The notes under the pieces: generated by a model
The model's input: the letters and a program-made list of their open reading frames with translations, nothing else
What the model was told of the DNA's origin: nothing
Databases searched by the model: none
Made by a program: the position numbers and the translations under genes
Shown here: piece after piece, positions 1 to 5,795 of the stretch
Layout: each line of letters starts with the position of its first letter
Position numbering within the stretch: the first letter of the stretch is position 1
Assembly (NCBI GenBank): GCA_937873255.1
Contig: CALMVM010000605.1
Coordinates: forward strand, 1 to 5,997
Source: an uncultured Verrucomicrobiota bacterium
GTDB lineage: Bacteria; Verrucomicrobiota; Verrucomicrobiia; Chthoniobacterales; SZAS-18
Direction: 5' to 3'
DNA: 5,997 nt

Positions 1-1317
1 CTCTGGGAGTATGCCGTCGCCGGGTTGGCCGTGCTCGCGCTCGTTTCCGGCATGTTTTTCCTGCGGCGCGGACGCGGCGGGGGTCCGGGGCGGTTCGGCC
101 CGGGTGGGCACGAGGAATTCGAGTTCCTCGACGGCGAGGGCCAGCCCATTATCATCAAGGACAACGCCGAGGCGTCCGGCATCGAACTGGCGCGCAACAT
201 CCTGCAATCCGCGCTGTTCGACCGCGCCAGCGACGTGCACATCGAGCCGGCGGGCAACGAGCACCGCGTGCGCTTCCGCGTCGATGGCCTGATGCAAAGC
301 CGGGTTGCCTTCCCCAACGAACGCGGCGTGCGCCTCGTCACGGCGCTCAAGAACCTCGCCCAGATCGACATCGCCGAACGTCGCAAGGCCCAGGACGGCC
401 GCTTCGGCGCGCGCCACGGCGGGGAGGAGGTCGATTTCCGCGTCGCCACGACGCCGTCGGTCCACGGCGAAAAACTCGTCGTCCGCATCCTCGACCGCAA
501 GGCCGGCCCGCGCGGGTTGGACGACCTGGGCATGAGCCCGCAGATGCGCGAGCTTTTCGCGCAGACAATCCAGTCGCGCAACGGCATCATCCTCGTCACC
601 GGCCCGACCGGCTCGGGGAAAACCTCGACGCTCTACGCCGCCCTCACGCAGATCGACTCGCAACGGCTCAACCTCGTCACGGTCGAGGACCCGGTCGAAT
701 ACCGGCTCGAAGGCGCAACGCAGATCCCGGTCAACCCGCGCGCGGGCGTGACCTTCGAGTCCGGCCTGAAATCCATCCTGCGGCAGGACCCGGACGTGAT
801 CCTCGTCGGCGAGATGCGCGACCTGGAGGCGGCGCGGATCGCGCTGCGCTCGTCGCTGACGGGGCACCTGGTGATCAGTTCGCTGCACGCGCGCGACGCG
901 GTCGGCACGGTGATGCGGCTGGAGGAAATGGGCATCGAGCGTTCGCTGCTGGCGTCGGCGTTGTTCGTCGTGCTCGGGCAGCGGCTGGTGCGGGTGTTGT
1001 GCTCGCGGTGCCGGGTGCCGACGACCTGCACGGGCAACGAACTGCTGGAAATCGGCTTCGAGCTGCCCGCCGGGCAGACGCTCTACCGTCCGGGCGGCTG
1101 CCAGGATTGCGGCGGCACGGGGTACGTCGGGCGCACGGGGGTGTTCGAATTACTGGTCTTTGACGACGAGATGCGGCAGGCGGTCGGGACGGGCGGGAGC
1201 GAGGAGACCCTCATCAAGTTGGCCCGCAAGAAAGGCTATCGTTCCTACCGCGAGGAGGCCGCGCAAAAGGTGCTGCTCGGCATCACGACCGTCGAGGAAG
1301 TGCTCCAGGCGATCTGA
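1..1317 (+). CDS. GspE/PilB-family type II secretion or type IV pilus assembly ATPase (5' end off window)
   Basis: Hexameric ATPase of the GspE/PulE/PilB family, which powers pseudopilus or pilus assembly at the inner membrane. The frame is open to the window edge, so the true start may lie upstream. Counting codons from base 1, a hydrophobic stretch (codons about 5-20, ending FFLRR) is followed by a Gly/Arg linker, then the N2 domain (SDVHIEP at about codons 77-83) and the motor domain. Walker A is GPTGSGKT at codons 201-208, the Asp box is VEDPVEYR, Walker B is DVILVGEMRD (bases 793-822), and the His box is LTGHLVISSLHARD (856-897). The zinc site has CxxC at 1000-1011 and CxxC at 1099-1110. 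All catalytic motifs are intact. The usual N1 (MshEN) domain is not seen. In-frame starts inside the window are TTG 25, GTG 31 and ATG 52. ATG 52 would remove the hydrophobic stretch. No secretin, pilin or GspF gene is visible, so secretion and pilus roles cannot be told apart. Confidence 0.93.
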   Translation, partial: LWEYAVAGLAVLALVSGMFFLRRGRGGGPGRFGPGGHEEFEFLDGEGQPIIIKDNAEASGIELARNILQSALFDRASDVHIEPAGNEHRVRFRVDGLMQSRVAFPNERGVRLVTALKNLAQIDIAERRKAQDGRFGARHGGEEVDFRVATTPSVHGEKLVVRILDRKAGPRGLDDLGMSPQMRELFAQTIQSRNGIILVTGPTGSGKTSTLYAALTQIDSQRLNLVTVEDPVEYRLEGATQIPVNPRAGVTFESGLKSILRQDPDVILVGEMRDLEAARIALRSSLTGHLVISSLHARDAVGTVMRLEEMGIERSLLASALFVVLGQRLVRVLCSRCRVPTTCTGNELLEIGFELPAGQTLYRPGGCQDCGGTGYVGRTGVFELLVFDDEMRQAVGTGGSEETLIKLARKKGYRSYREEAAQKVLLGITTVEEVLQAI

Positions 1318-1333
1318 ACGGCCCCCGCCGCCG

Positions 1334-2470
1334 TCAATCCGCCTTCGCCGACACCAGCCGGTGCCACGCGTTGTTGGCGTAGCCTTTGAAATTCCACAAC
1401 CCTTCCGCCCGCTCGGGCTGCACGTTACCCGCCGTGTCCCACGCGCGGACGACGATTTGCACCGGGACGTTCTCGGCCGCCGGCAACTCCGCGCGCCAGA
1501 ACCGCCAGCTCCAGCGTCCGCCTTCCTCGTCGGCCGCCTGCGGACCGTCGGTAGGCGGCGGGAGCAACTCGGCGCCCGTCCAGTTCACGCCGCCGTCGTC
1601 GGAGATTTCCACGCGGTCGATCTCGTGCCCGCCGACGAACGCGTAGCCCTCGACCACCATCGGGTCCTTGCCGCCGGGGTGGCCGCGCCCGATCCGGCAG
1701 ATGTAGGAATTGACCGCGCATTCCGCCAGCGCCGGGGCGAGCGCCGAGTCGTGGTCCGCCCTGGTGGCCGTCGGCGGATGGAGCCGGTATTCCTCGGCCT
1801 GGAAAAGATTGTCCGACGGGCGGTCGAGCACGTTGATCTCGCGCAGCCACTTGACCGACCGCGCCCCGATGTAACCCGGCACAATCGCGCGCACGGGGAA
1901 GCCGTGGATGAGCGGCAGCGGCTTGCCATCCAGCTCGTACGCCAGCAGCGTCTCGGCCGCGAGCGCCTTGGACAACGGCACCGACCCACCGAAGGGCGGG
2001 TGATCCTTCTTTTCCGTCCGGTCCTGCCCGATGAACTCGACGAACCGCGCCGCGTCCGGATCGACCCCTGCTTGGGTCAGCACGTCCGAGAGCCGCGCGC
2101 CCGTCCAGACGCCGTGCGAGATGGCGTTGCCGGTCCAGGGGGACTCGCCGGGGATTTCCTCGACGCGGATGAGTTCGTCGCGCCGGCTGCCCGCGCATTG
2201 GAGCGTGGCCGCGACGGTGTGCGCGGGGAAGTCGCGGCGGAGCGTTTCGAGGCTCAACACCAGCGGCCGGGCGACCAATCCCCGGACGTACAGACGGTGG
2301 CTGGCGGCGTCGAGGGCGGGCACGTCGCCGTGGCAGCGGACGTAGAACAACTCGTGCGGCGTGACGTACGCCCCCCGCGCCAGCCACGGCAGCGGGCCGC
2401 CGTTGTACGGTTCCTTCTCGTAAAAGATGAACGCGGGATGCTTCGAGGGGATCGGGTCGTAGGTGGCCAT
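1334..2470 (-). CDS. Sulfite oxidase-family molybdopterin oxidoreductase
   Basis: Molybdenum-cofactor enzyme of the sulfite oxidase family (378 aa), close in size to the haem-free plant sulfite oxidase. An Oxidored_molyb domain comes first: FYVRCHG at residues 43-49, the cofactor cysteine C92 in TLQCAGSRR, NAISHGVWTG at 115-124, and the pterin-binding segment GFPVRAIVPGYIGARSVKWL at 190-209. A Mo-co dimerisation domain follows (about 230-378), with DDGGVNW and a terminal WNFKGYANNAWHR. R45 lies 47 residues before C92, the spacing I recall for Arg160 and Cys207 of the human enzyme. No cytochrome b5 domain, Tat motif or signal peptide is visible, so a cytoplasmic location and a separate electron acceptor are likely. 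Start: ATG 2470 is chosen because family-like sequence begins directly after it. A GTG at 2512 would add 14 hydrophilic residues, and neither has a Shine-Dalgarno. The residue after R45 is Cys where I expect Asn. It ends 16 bp from the convergent ATPase gene. The true substrate is not proven. Confidence 0.9.
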   Translation of the reverse strand: MATYDPIPSKHPAFIFYEKEPYNGGPLPWLARGAYVTPHELFYVRCHGDVPALDAASHRLYVRGLVARPLVLSLETLRRDFPAHTVAATLQCAGSRRDELIRVEEIPGESPWTGNAISHGVWTGARLSDVLTQAGVDPDAARFVEFIGQDRTEKKDHPPFGGSVPLSKALAAETLLAYELDGKPLPLIHGFPVRAIVPGYIGARSVKWLREINVLDRPSDNLFQAEEYRLHPPTATRADHDSALAPALAECAVNSYICRIGRGHPGGKDPMVVEGYAFVGGHEIDRVEISDDGGVNWTGAELLPPPTDGPQAADEEGGRWSWRFWRAELPAAENVPVQIVVRAWDTAGNVQPERAEGLWNFKGYANNAWHRLVSAKAD

Positions 2471-2586
2471 GCCCACGGAATCGTCCGCGCTGCGATCCGC
2501 GGGCTTGTGCACGCAGCCGGCAAGGCGGCAGCAATTTGCTCGCGCGCCGACGAAATCGAGGGTAAAAAGGCCGCAACCGCCCCGTC
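2471..2586. promoter_or_regulatory. Divergent intergenic region between oxidase and transglutaminase-like genes
   Basis: The two divergent genes are separated by 116 bp (74 bp if the oxidase starts at GTG 2512), so promoters for both must lie here unless they are inside coding sequence. I could not find a convincing pair of -35/-10 boxes, an operator palindrome or a Shine-Dalgarno sequence in front of either gene. A GAGGG at 2558-2562 is about 24 nt from the + strand ATG, which is too far to be a ribosome binding site. Confidence 0.35.
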
Positions 2587-4287
2587 ATGAAGCCGTTCCT
2601 CTCCCGCTCCCTGGCCGTCGTCCTGCTCGGATCGGCCCCGCTCGCCGCCGCCGCGCCGACGCCCTCGCCCTCGCCCTCGCTGCCCGCCAACGCCATCCGT
2701 TGGAAGCCGGAAGCTGACATGGACAACCAGCTTTACCCGGCGCTGATCATCGCCACCGCCAACCGCCGTCCCGGCACGGAAGACCAGGCCCCCTCGCCCG
2801 ACCTGCTCGGCGATCATTACGGACTGCTGGGCATCTCGGCGCGTTCCACCCAGGCGGGCACGCGCATCAAGGTCACCGTTCACGAGAACGAGGTGCTCAA
2901 CTCAAGCACCTGGTCGGGCACGCTGCCCAAGGGCGAACACACCTATTACATCGCCCCGCCCATCGCGTACAAATACGACGCCCTGCGCCACGTTCGCCAG
3001 CAGCATCCGCTGAGCGTGCAGTTCGACGTGGAAATCAACAACCAGCCCGCCGGCACGCAGGCCGAAACCGTGACCTTGCGCTCGGTCAACGATTGCCCCT
3101 ACTCGGCCAAGGACACCGAGACCACGCTCGACGAAAACGACCAGAGCGACAAGAAGCCGCATCCCGATCCGGGCATGCGCGGGGCGAGTTATTCGGCGCT
3201 GGGGTGGATGTTCGCCGCGTACGTCAACGAGGATCATCCGATCATCGACGTGATGCTCAACGAGGCGCTGCACACGGGCCTCATCACGAGCGTGGACGGC
3301 TATCAGGACGGCAAGCCGGAGGAAGTGTTGCGGCAGGCGTTCGCCGTGTGGAAAGTGCTCCAGGACCGGGGGATCCGGTACAGCGACGTTTCGACGACGC
3401 CGGGCAAAGGCGACAAGGTCACGAGCCAGTACGTGCGCTTCGTGGACGAGTCACTGCGCAACCAGCAGGCCAACTGTGTGGACGGCAGCGTGCTGTTCGC
3501 CTCGGTGTTGCGAAAGATGGGGCTCGCGCCGTTTCTGGTGGTCGTGCCGCACCACATGTACGTCGGCGTGGCGCTCAGCCCGCGCGACGACGACGACACG
3601 GTGGCCTGCATCGAGACGACCCTGCTCGGGGCCGGCGAACTGGACAATTCGCTCAAGGCACCCCCCGCGCTCGCCAAGCTGGAGCGCAGCCTCGACAGCG
3701 CCGCGCGCAACAACCCGGCGTGGCGGACGTTCAAGACGGCGGTGTCGTACTCGACGGCCTTGTACATGCGCGACAAGGCGAAGTTCGAGGACGACAGCAA
3801 CTCGGACTACCAGGTGATCGACGTGGCCAGCGCGCGGGCGGACGGGATCATGCCGATCCCCTTCGACCGGCCCGACAACCCGCCGAGCCTGCCCGGCGGC
3901 CCGACGCACACGGACACGCCCGCGCCGGATGCGACCACGAAGCCGCTGCCGACGCCCTTCGTCAAGCCGTCGCCCGCCGACACGCCCGCGCCGACTCCCC
4001 GCAACACGCCGAAGCCGGCTTCGACGCCGGAGGATGTCACGGTCAATCCTTCCCAGCCCGACACGCGGCCGAGCCGCACGCCCGCGCAGACGCCGCCTTC
4101 ATCGGCCACCCCGAGGCCGGGGGGCGGCAGCGCCCTCGACGCGGCGAACGCCACCACCGCCACGAGCACTCCGCCGATGCCCGCGAAACCGAAGCCGCGC
4201 GTGACGCCCGCACCCACGCCGAGCGCGACACCGCGCCGCACGCCGGGCGGCAACGAATACGACGGGTTCTTTGGCGGAGGGCACTGA
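2587..4287 (+). CDS. Secreted transglutaminase-like protein with Pro/Thr-rich C-terminal tail
   Basis: Predicted exported protein of 566 aa with a transglutaminase/papain-like fold. Residues 1-23 form a signal peptide (MKPF, hydrophobic core AVVLLG, cleavage around AAAA before P24). A short PTPSPSPS linker follows, then an unrecognised N-terminal domain (about 40-170). The transglutaminase-like core spans about 240-400. C297 in NCVDGSVLFASVLRKMGL and H323 in PHHMYVGV fit the catalytic Cys and His, and E343 in CIETTLLG lies where the third, acidic residue is usually found. Families of this type include peptidases, amidases and inactive binders, and the substrate cannot be read here. Residues about 429-566 form a low-complexity tail of TPAP, TPRP and KPSP units, probably disordered or wall-spanning, ending in the short aromatic/glycine segment EYDGFFGGGH. 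The ATG start is fixed by the signal peptide, and no Shine-Dalgarno precedes it. The gene stands alone: it is divergent from the oxidase and followed by two hairpins. Confidence 0.82.
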   Translation: MKPFLSRSLAVVLLGSAPLAAAAPTPSPSPSLPANAIRWKPEADMDNQLYPALIIATANRRPGTEDQAPSPDLLGDHYGLLGISARSTQAGTRIKVTVHENEVLNSSTWSGTLPKGEHTYYIAPPIAYKYDALRHVRQQHPLSVQFDVEINNQPAGTQAETVTLRSVNDCPYSAKDTETTLDENDQSDKKPHPDPGMRGASYSALGWMFAAYVNEDHPIIDVMLNEALHTGLITSVDGYQDGKPEEVLRQAFAVWKVLQDRGIRYSDVSTTPGKGDKVTSQYVRFVDESLRNQQANCVDGSVLFASVLRKMGLAPFLVVVPHHMYVGVALSPRDDDDTVACIETTLLGAGELDNSLKAPPALAKLERSLDSAARNNPAWRTFKTAVSYSTALYMRDKAKFEDDSNSDYQVIDVASARADGIMPIPFDRPDNPPSLPGGPTHTDTPAPDATTKPLPTPFVKPSPADTPAPTPRNTPKPASTPEDVTVNPSQPDTRPSRTPAQTPPSSATPRPGGGSALDAANATTATSTPPMPAKPKPRVTPAPTPSATPRRTPGGNEYDGFFGGGH

Positions 4288-4320
4288 CCCGGAGTGGTCC
4301 GGGGGGCTCTCATAGAGAGC
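4288..4320 (+). terminator. Two tandem hairpins directly after the transglutaminase-like gene
   Basis: Starting at the base after the stop codon, CCCGGA (4288-4293), loop GTGG and TCCGGG (4298-4303) form a perfect 6-bp stem. Two bases later GCTCTC (4306-4311), loop ATA and GAGAGC (4315-4320) form a second perfect 6-bp stem. Neither is followed by a run of T, so this is a structured 3' end that may terminate transcription or protect the mRNA, rather than a textbook intrinsic terminator. Confidence 0.45.
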
Positions 4321-4325
4321 AGACT

Positions 4326-4362
4326 GTCAAAAATTTCTGTCATCCTGAGGGGAGTGCAACGA
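4326..4362 (+). repeat. Partial upstream copy (A) of the GIY-YIG-flanking repeat
   Basis: These 37 bases match 4395-4431 at 35 of 37 positions (mismatches at 4335 and 4351), in the same orientation and 69 bp apart. They share the core TCTGTCATCCTGAGG and GAGTGCAACGA. After 4362 the sequences diverge, but copy A continues into a perfect palindrome, CGACG-CAAG-CGTCG (4360-4373), at the position where copies B and C have their own hairpin. Confidence 0.8.
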
Positions 4363-4402
4363 CGCAAGCGTCGCAACGTAACTGTGCTATCTGCGTCAAA
4401 AA

Positions 4403-4461
4403 TGTCTGTCATCCTGAGGCGAGTGCAACGAGCCGAAGGACCTCGCTGGAAGGTACACGCG
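4403..4461 (+). repeat. Left 59-bp inverted repeat (copy B) flanking the GIY-YIG gene
   Basis: These 59 bases are the reverse complement of 4855-4913 with a single mismatch (T at 4447 against C in the other copy). The core is TGTCATCCTGAGGCGAGTGC followed by an imperfect hairpin: CGAG (4429-4432), a nine-base loop and CTCG (4442-4445). A larger alternative stem pairs GGCGAG (4418-4423) with CTCGCT (4442-4447), and the one mismatch between copies changes a G-T pair to G-C in copy C. Repeats with a GTCATCCTGAG core recur in many environmental bacterial genomes, as I recall. Confidence 0.9.
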
Positions 4462-4465
4462 CACC

Positions 4466-4495
4466 TTGTCCGGTACGCCCTTTGCCTGCTAGCCT
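4466..4495 (+). promoter_or_regulatory. Possible promoter of the GIY-YIG gene
   Basis: TTGTCC (4466-4471) and TAGCCT (4490-4495) are separated by 18 bp and lie just inside the left repeat, upstream of the ATG at 4511. Both boxes are weak matches to sigma-70 consensus, so this is only a candidate. No Shine-Dalgarno lies between it and the start. Confidence 0.2.
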
Positions 4496-4510
4496 GCGGC
4501 GCGTAACGCC

Positions 4511-4849
4511 ATGGCACGCGATCACGACTACTTTGTCTACCTGTTGAGCAACAGGACGCGAACGGTCCTCTACATCGGCGTCACCAATGACCTTGAAGCC
4601 CGCCTGCGCGCTCACATCAGTCGGCTGCAACCGAAAAGTTTCACGGCGCGCTACCATGTCAATCGGTTGATGTACTACGAGCAATTCGGTGATGTGACCG
4701 CTGCCATCGCGCGGGAAAAGGAACTCAAAGGTTGGACCCGGGCGAAGAAGGAGGCGTTGATCGCCAAGCACAATCCGCATTGGGTGGACTTGAGCGCGGG
4801 CTGGGAGACATTACGCGACCTGCGCGAAACCCAACGAAGCGTCGAGTGA
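4511..4849 (+). CDS. Single-domain GIY-YIG endonuclease
   Basis: Small stand-alone GIY-YIG nuclease (112 aa) of the YhbQ/UvrC-N-terminal-like group (COG2827 type). Such domains cut DNA with a tyrosine, an arginine and a metal-binding glutamate. The first motif is VYLLSN (9-14), standing in for GIY, and the second is LYIGVTND (20-27), with Y10 and Y21 as the paired tyrosines. R31 or R33 in EARLRAH supplies the arginine, YHVNRLMYYE is at 48-57, and the catalytic glutamate is E69 in AIAREKELKGW (65-75). Everything expected of an active fold is present. The C-terminal 30 residues (PHWVDLSAGW, then charged) are typical of this subgroup. ATG 4511 is chosen because the GIY strand begins six residues later. 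The 59-bp inverted repeats lie 49 bp upstream and 5 bp downstream, so the nuclease may recognise or process them. The cellular target is unknown: repair, repeat dispersal or structure-specific cleavage are all possible. Confidence 0.9.
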   Translation: MARDHDYFVYLLSNRTRTVLYIGVTNDLEARLRAHISRLQPKSFTARYHVNRLMYYEQFGDVTAAIAREKELKGWTRAKKEALIAKHNPHWVDLSAGWETLRDLRETQRSVE

Positions 4850-4854
4850 TCGGA

Positions 4855-4913
4855 CGCGTGTACCTTCCGGCGAGGTCCTTCGGCTCGTTGCACTCGCCTC
4901 AGGATGACAGACA
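4855..4913 (-). repeat. Right 59-bp inverted repeat (copy C) flanking the GIY-YIG gene
   Basis: Reverse complement of 4403-4461 at 58 of 59 positions. It begins 5 bp after the GIY-YIG stop codon and ends 54 bp before the stop of the convergent DUF2807 gene, so it lies in the 3' region of both transcripts and could form a structured end for each. In this copy the stem GGCGAG/CTCGCC is perfectly paired. Confidence 0.9.
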
Positions 4914-4967
4914 AAAGGGGATGGCGCGTTATGTCGTGGGCCGTCCACCCCGCCCCTCACACTCCGC

Positions 4968-5705
4968 TCAAATCGCCTTCGATCCCAGTGCGCGCACGCT
5001 GCCCGAGCCGGAAATGCGCTGCCTGACCTGCGGATTGCCGTGATAACTCACCGCGCCGGAACCGCTGATGCTCGCATCCAGCGTTTTCTCCGCCCACACT
5101 TTGCACGCCCCCGACCCACTCACCGACACCGATGCCGACTCCGTCTTGAGCGCTTCCGCCTCGTAATTGCCGCTGCCGGACAACTCCACGGTCTGGCTCG
5201 GCGCGTCGCCGGCCACCTTCACCGTGCCCGAACCGGCCAGCGTCACCGTCAGCGCGTCGGCCTTCAGGTCGTCCACCACGATGCTGCCCGAACCCGGGAG
5301 CGCGATGTTCTCGCGTTCGGCGGACCATTTGCCTCCCGCGTGGATTTTGCCCGAACCGGACAGCACGAGGCGGTCCAGTTTTTTGGCGGTCAGTTTGTAA
5401 GAAATGGGCTTCGTCGGCTGGATGTTCTCGCCGCTTTTGAAGGTGATCAGCAGAGTGCCGTCCGGCTTCACGGTGGTTTCGAGAAGCGGCTGGATGTTGT
5501 CTTCCGCTTCGATGACGAGCGATTCTTCGCTGCCCGGCGTGATCTCCACCGTGCCGACTGCCGCTAGTTCGACCCCGGTGAAGCCGCTGACTGCGCGCGT
5601 CCCAGTTGTCACGTAGCCCGAGCCGACCGTTTTCGCCCCGCAGCCAGCGGCGAGCGACAAACATCCCGCGAGAATCGCGGCCATGGACGAGGAAAACTTC
5701 TTCAT
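4968..5705 (-). CDS. DUF2807 / head GIN domain lipoprotein
   Basis: Predicted envelope lipoprotein of 245 aa with a DUF2807 (putative auto-transporter adhesin, head GIN) domain, a right-handed beta-helix fold whose biological role is not established. It begins MKKFSSSMAAILAGC. LAGC with C15 is a canonical lipobox and LAAGC with C22 is a second candidate, so lipidation is likely but the site is uncertain. The domain opens with FTGVELAAVGTVEITPG. GSG triplets then recur at residues 117, 138, 158, 177, 197, 215 and 233, every 18-21 residues, as expected for one beta-helix turn each (LSGSGKI, LPGSGSI, LAGSGTV, LSGSGNY, VSGSGAC, ISGSGAV, ISGSGSV). ATG 5705 is preferred over an in-frame ATG at 5747, because the basic-then-hydrophobic signal sequence starts there. 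No Shine-Dalgarno precedes it. The gene lies downstream of queA on the same strand, 90 bp away, and converges on the repeat island. Confidence 0.87.
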   Translation of the reverse strand: MKKFSSSMAAILAGCLSLAAGCGAKTVGSGYVTTGTRAVSGFTGVELAAVGTVEITPGSEESLVIEAEDNIQPLLETTVKPDGTLLITFKSGENIQPTKPISYKLTAKKLDRLVLSGSGKIHAGGKWSAERENIALPGSGSIVVDDLKADALTVTLAGSGTVKVAGDAPSQTVELSGSGNYEAEALKTESASVSVSGSGACKVWAEKTLDASISGSGAVSYHGNPQVRQRISGSGSVRALGSKAI

Positions 5706-5712
5706 AGTGGGA

Positions 5713-5740
5713 AAATTACGAGTCAGTGGGCGAAAGGCAA
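5713..5740 (-). promoter_or_regulatory. Possible promoter of the DUF2807 gene
   Basis: On the minus strand TTGCCT (5740-5735) and TAATTT (5718-5713) are separated by 16 bp. The second box ends only 7 nt before the ATG at 5705, which would give a leaderless or almost leaderless mRNA and would fit the missing Shine-Dalgarno. Both boxes are weak matches. Confidence 0.22.
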
Positions 5741-5750
5741 CGGACACCGA

Positions 5751-5789
5751 AAGAACGCCGCCACCATGCGATTTTGTCTGATCCGGCGT
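5751..5789 (-). terminator. Possible terminator after queA
   Basis: On the minus strand, ACGCCG (5789-5784) pairs with CGGCGT (5760-5755) across a 23-nt loop, just after the queA stop, and is followed by TCTTT. The loop is long and the T tract interrupted, so this is a weak candidate. If real, it would separate queA from the DUF2807 gene. Confidence 0.28.
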
Positions 5790-5795
5790 CGATTT

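Larger units (their letters stand above)
4403..4913. mobile_element. Putative 511-bp repeat-bounded element carrying a GIY-YIG nuclease
   Basis: The unit consists of two 59-bp inverted repeats at its outer ends and one gene between them. The gene starts 49 bp inside the left repeat and stops 5 bp before the right one, so almost nothing else is carried. It sits between two convergent host genes. A sample inside the gene (4621-4680) has 31 G+C of 60, against 37 of 60 in a sample of the neighbouring transglutaminase gene (3421-3480), a mild hint of different origin. Clear target-site duplication is absent: short A runs flank both outer ends (4398-4402 and 4914-4916) but are too simple to count. 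Calling it mobile is inference from the architecture. It could instead be a resident gene framed by REP-like sequences. Confidence 0.5.

Noticed and set aside
1318..1333. Bidirectional terminator between the convergent ATPase and oxidase genes
   Set aside because: The gap is only 16 bp and shows no convincing inverted repeat or T tract.
1160..2590. 476-codon open frame on the + strand
   Set aside because: It overlaps the end of the ATPase and runs antisense to the oxidase. Its product is Arg/Pro/Val-rich with no recognisable motif, which is typical of a GC-rich shadow frame.
1425..2726. 433-codon open frame on the minus strand, overlapping the oxidase in another frame
   Set aside because: Its composition is almost entirely Arg, Gly, Ala and Pro, while the overlapping frame carries clear sulfite oxidase motifs.
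4294..4506. 70-codon open frame across repeat copies A and B
   Set aside because: It consists almost wholly of repeat sequence translated twice (VILRGVQR and VILRRVQR), so the apparent protein repeat comes from the DNA repeats.
3093..4547. 484-codon + strand frame inside the transglutaminase-like gene, running into the repeats
   Set aside because: The overlapping frame has a signal peptide and catalytic motifs. This one is low-information Arg/Gly/Ala sequence and reads through non-coding repeats.
4326..4913. Possible CRISPR array
   Set aside because: There are only three repeat copies, one of them partial and one inverted. No regular spacers and no cas genes are present.
4395..4920. Target-site duplication around the GIY-YIG unit
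   Set aside because: Only short A runs are shared at the outer edges (4398-4402 and 4914-4916), which are too simple to be evidence.
5040..5567. 175-codon + strand frame antisense to the DUF2807 gene
   Set aside because: No domain is recognisable, and the opposite strand carries the periodic GSG rungs and a lipoprotein signal.
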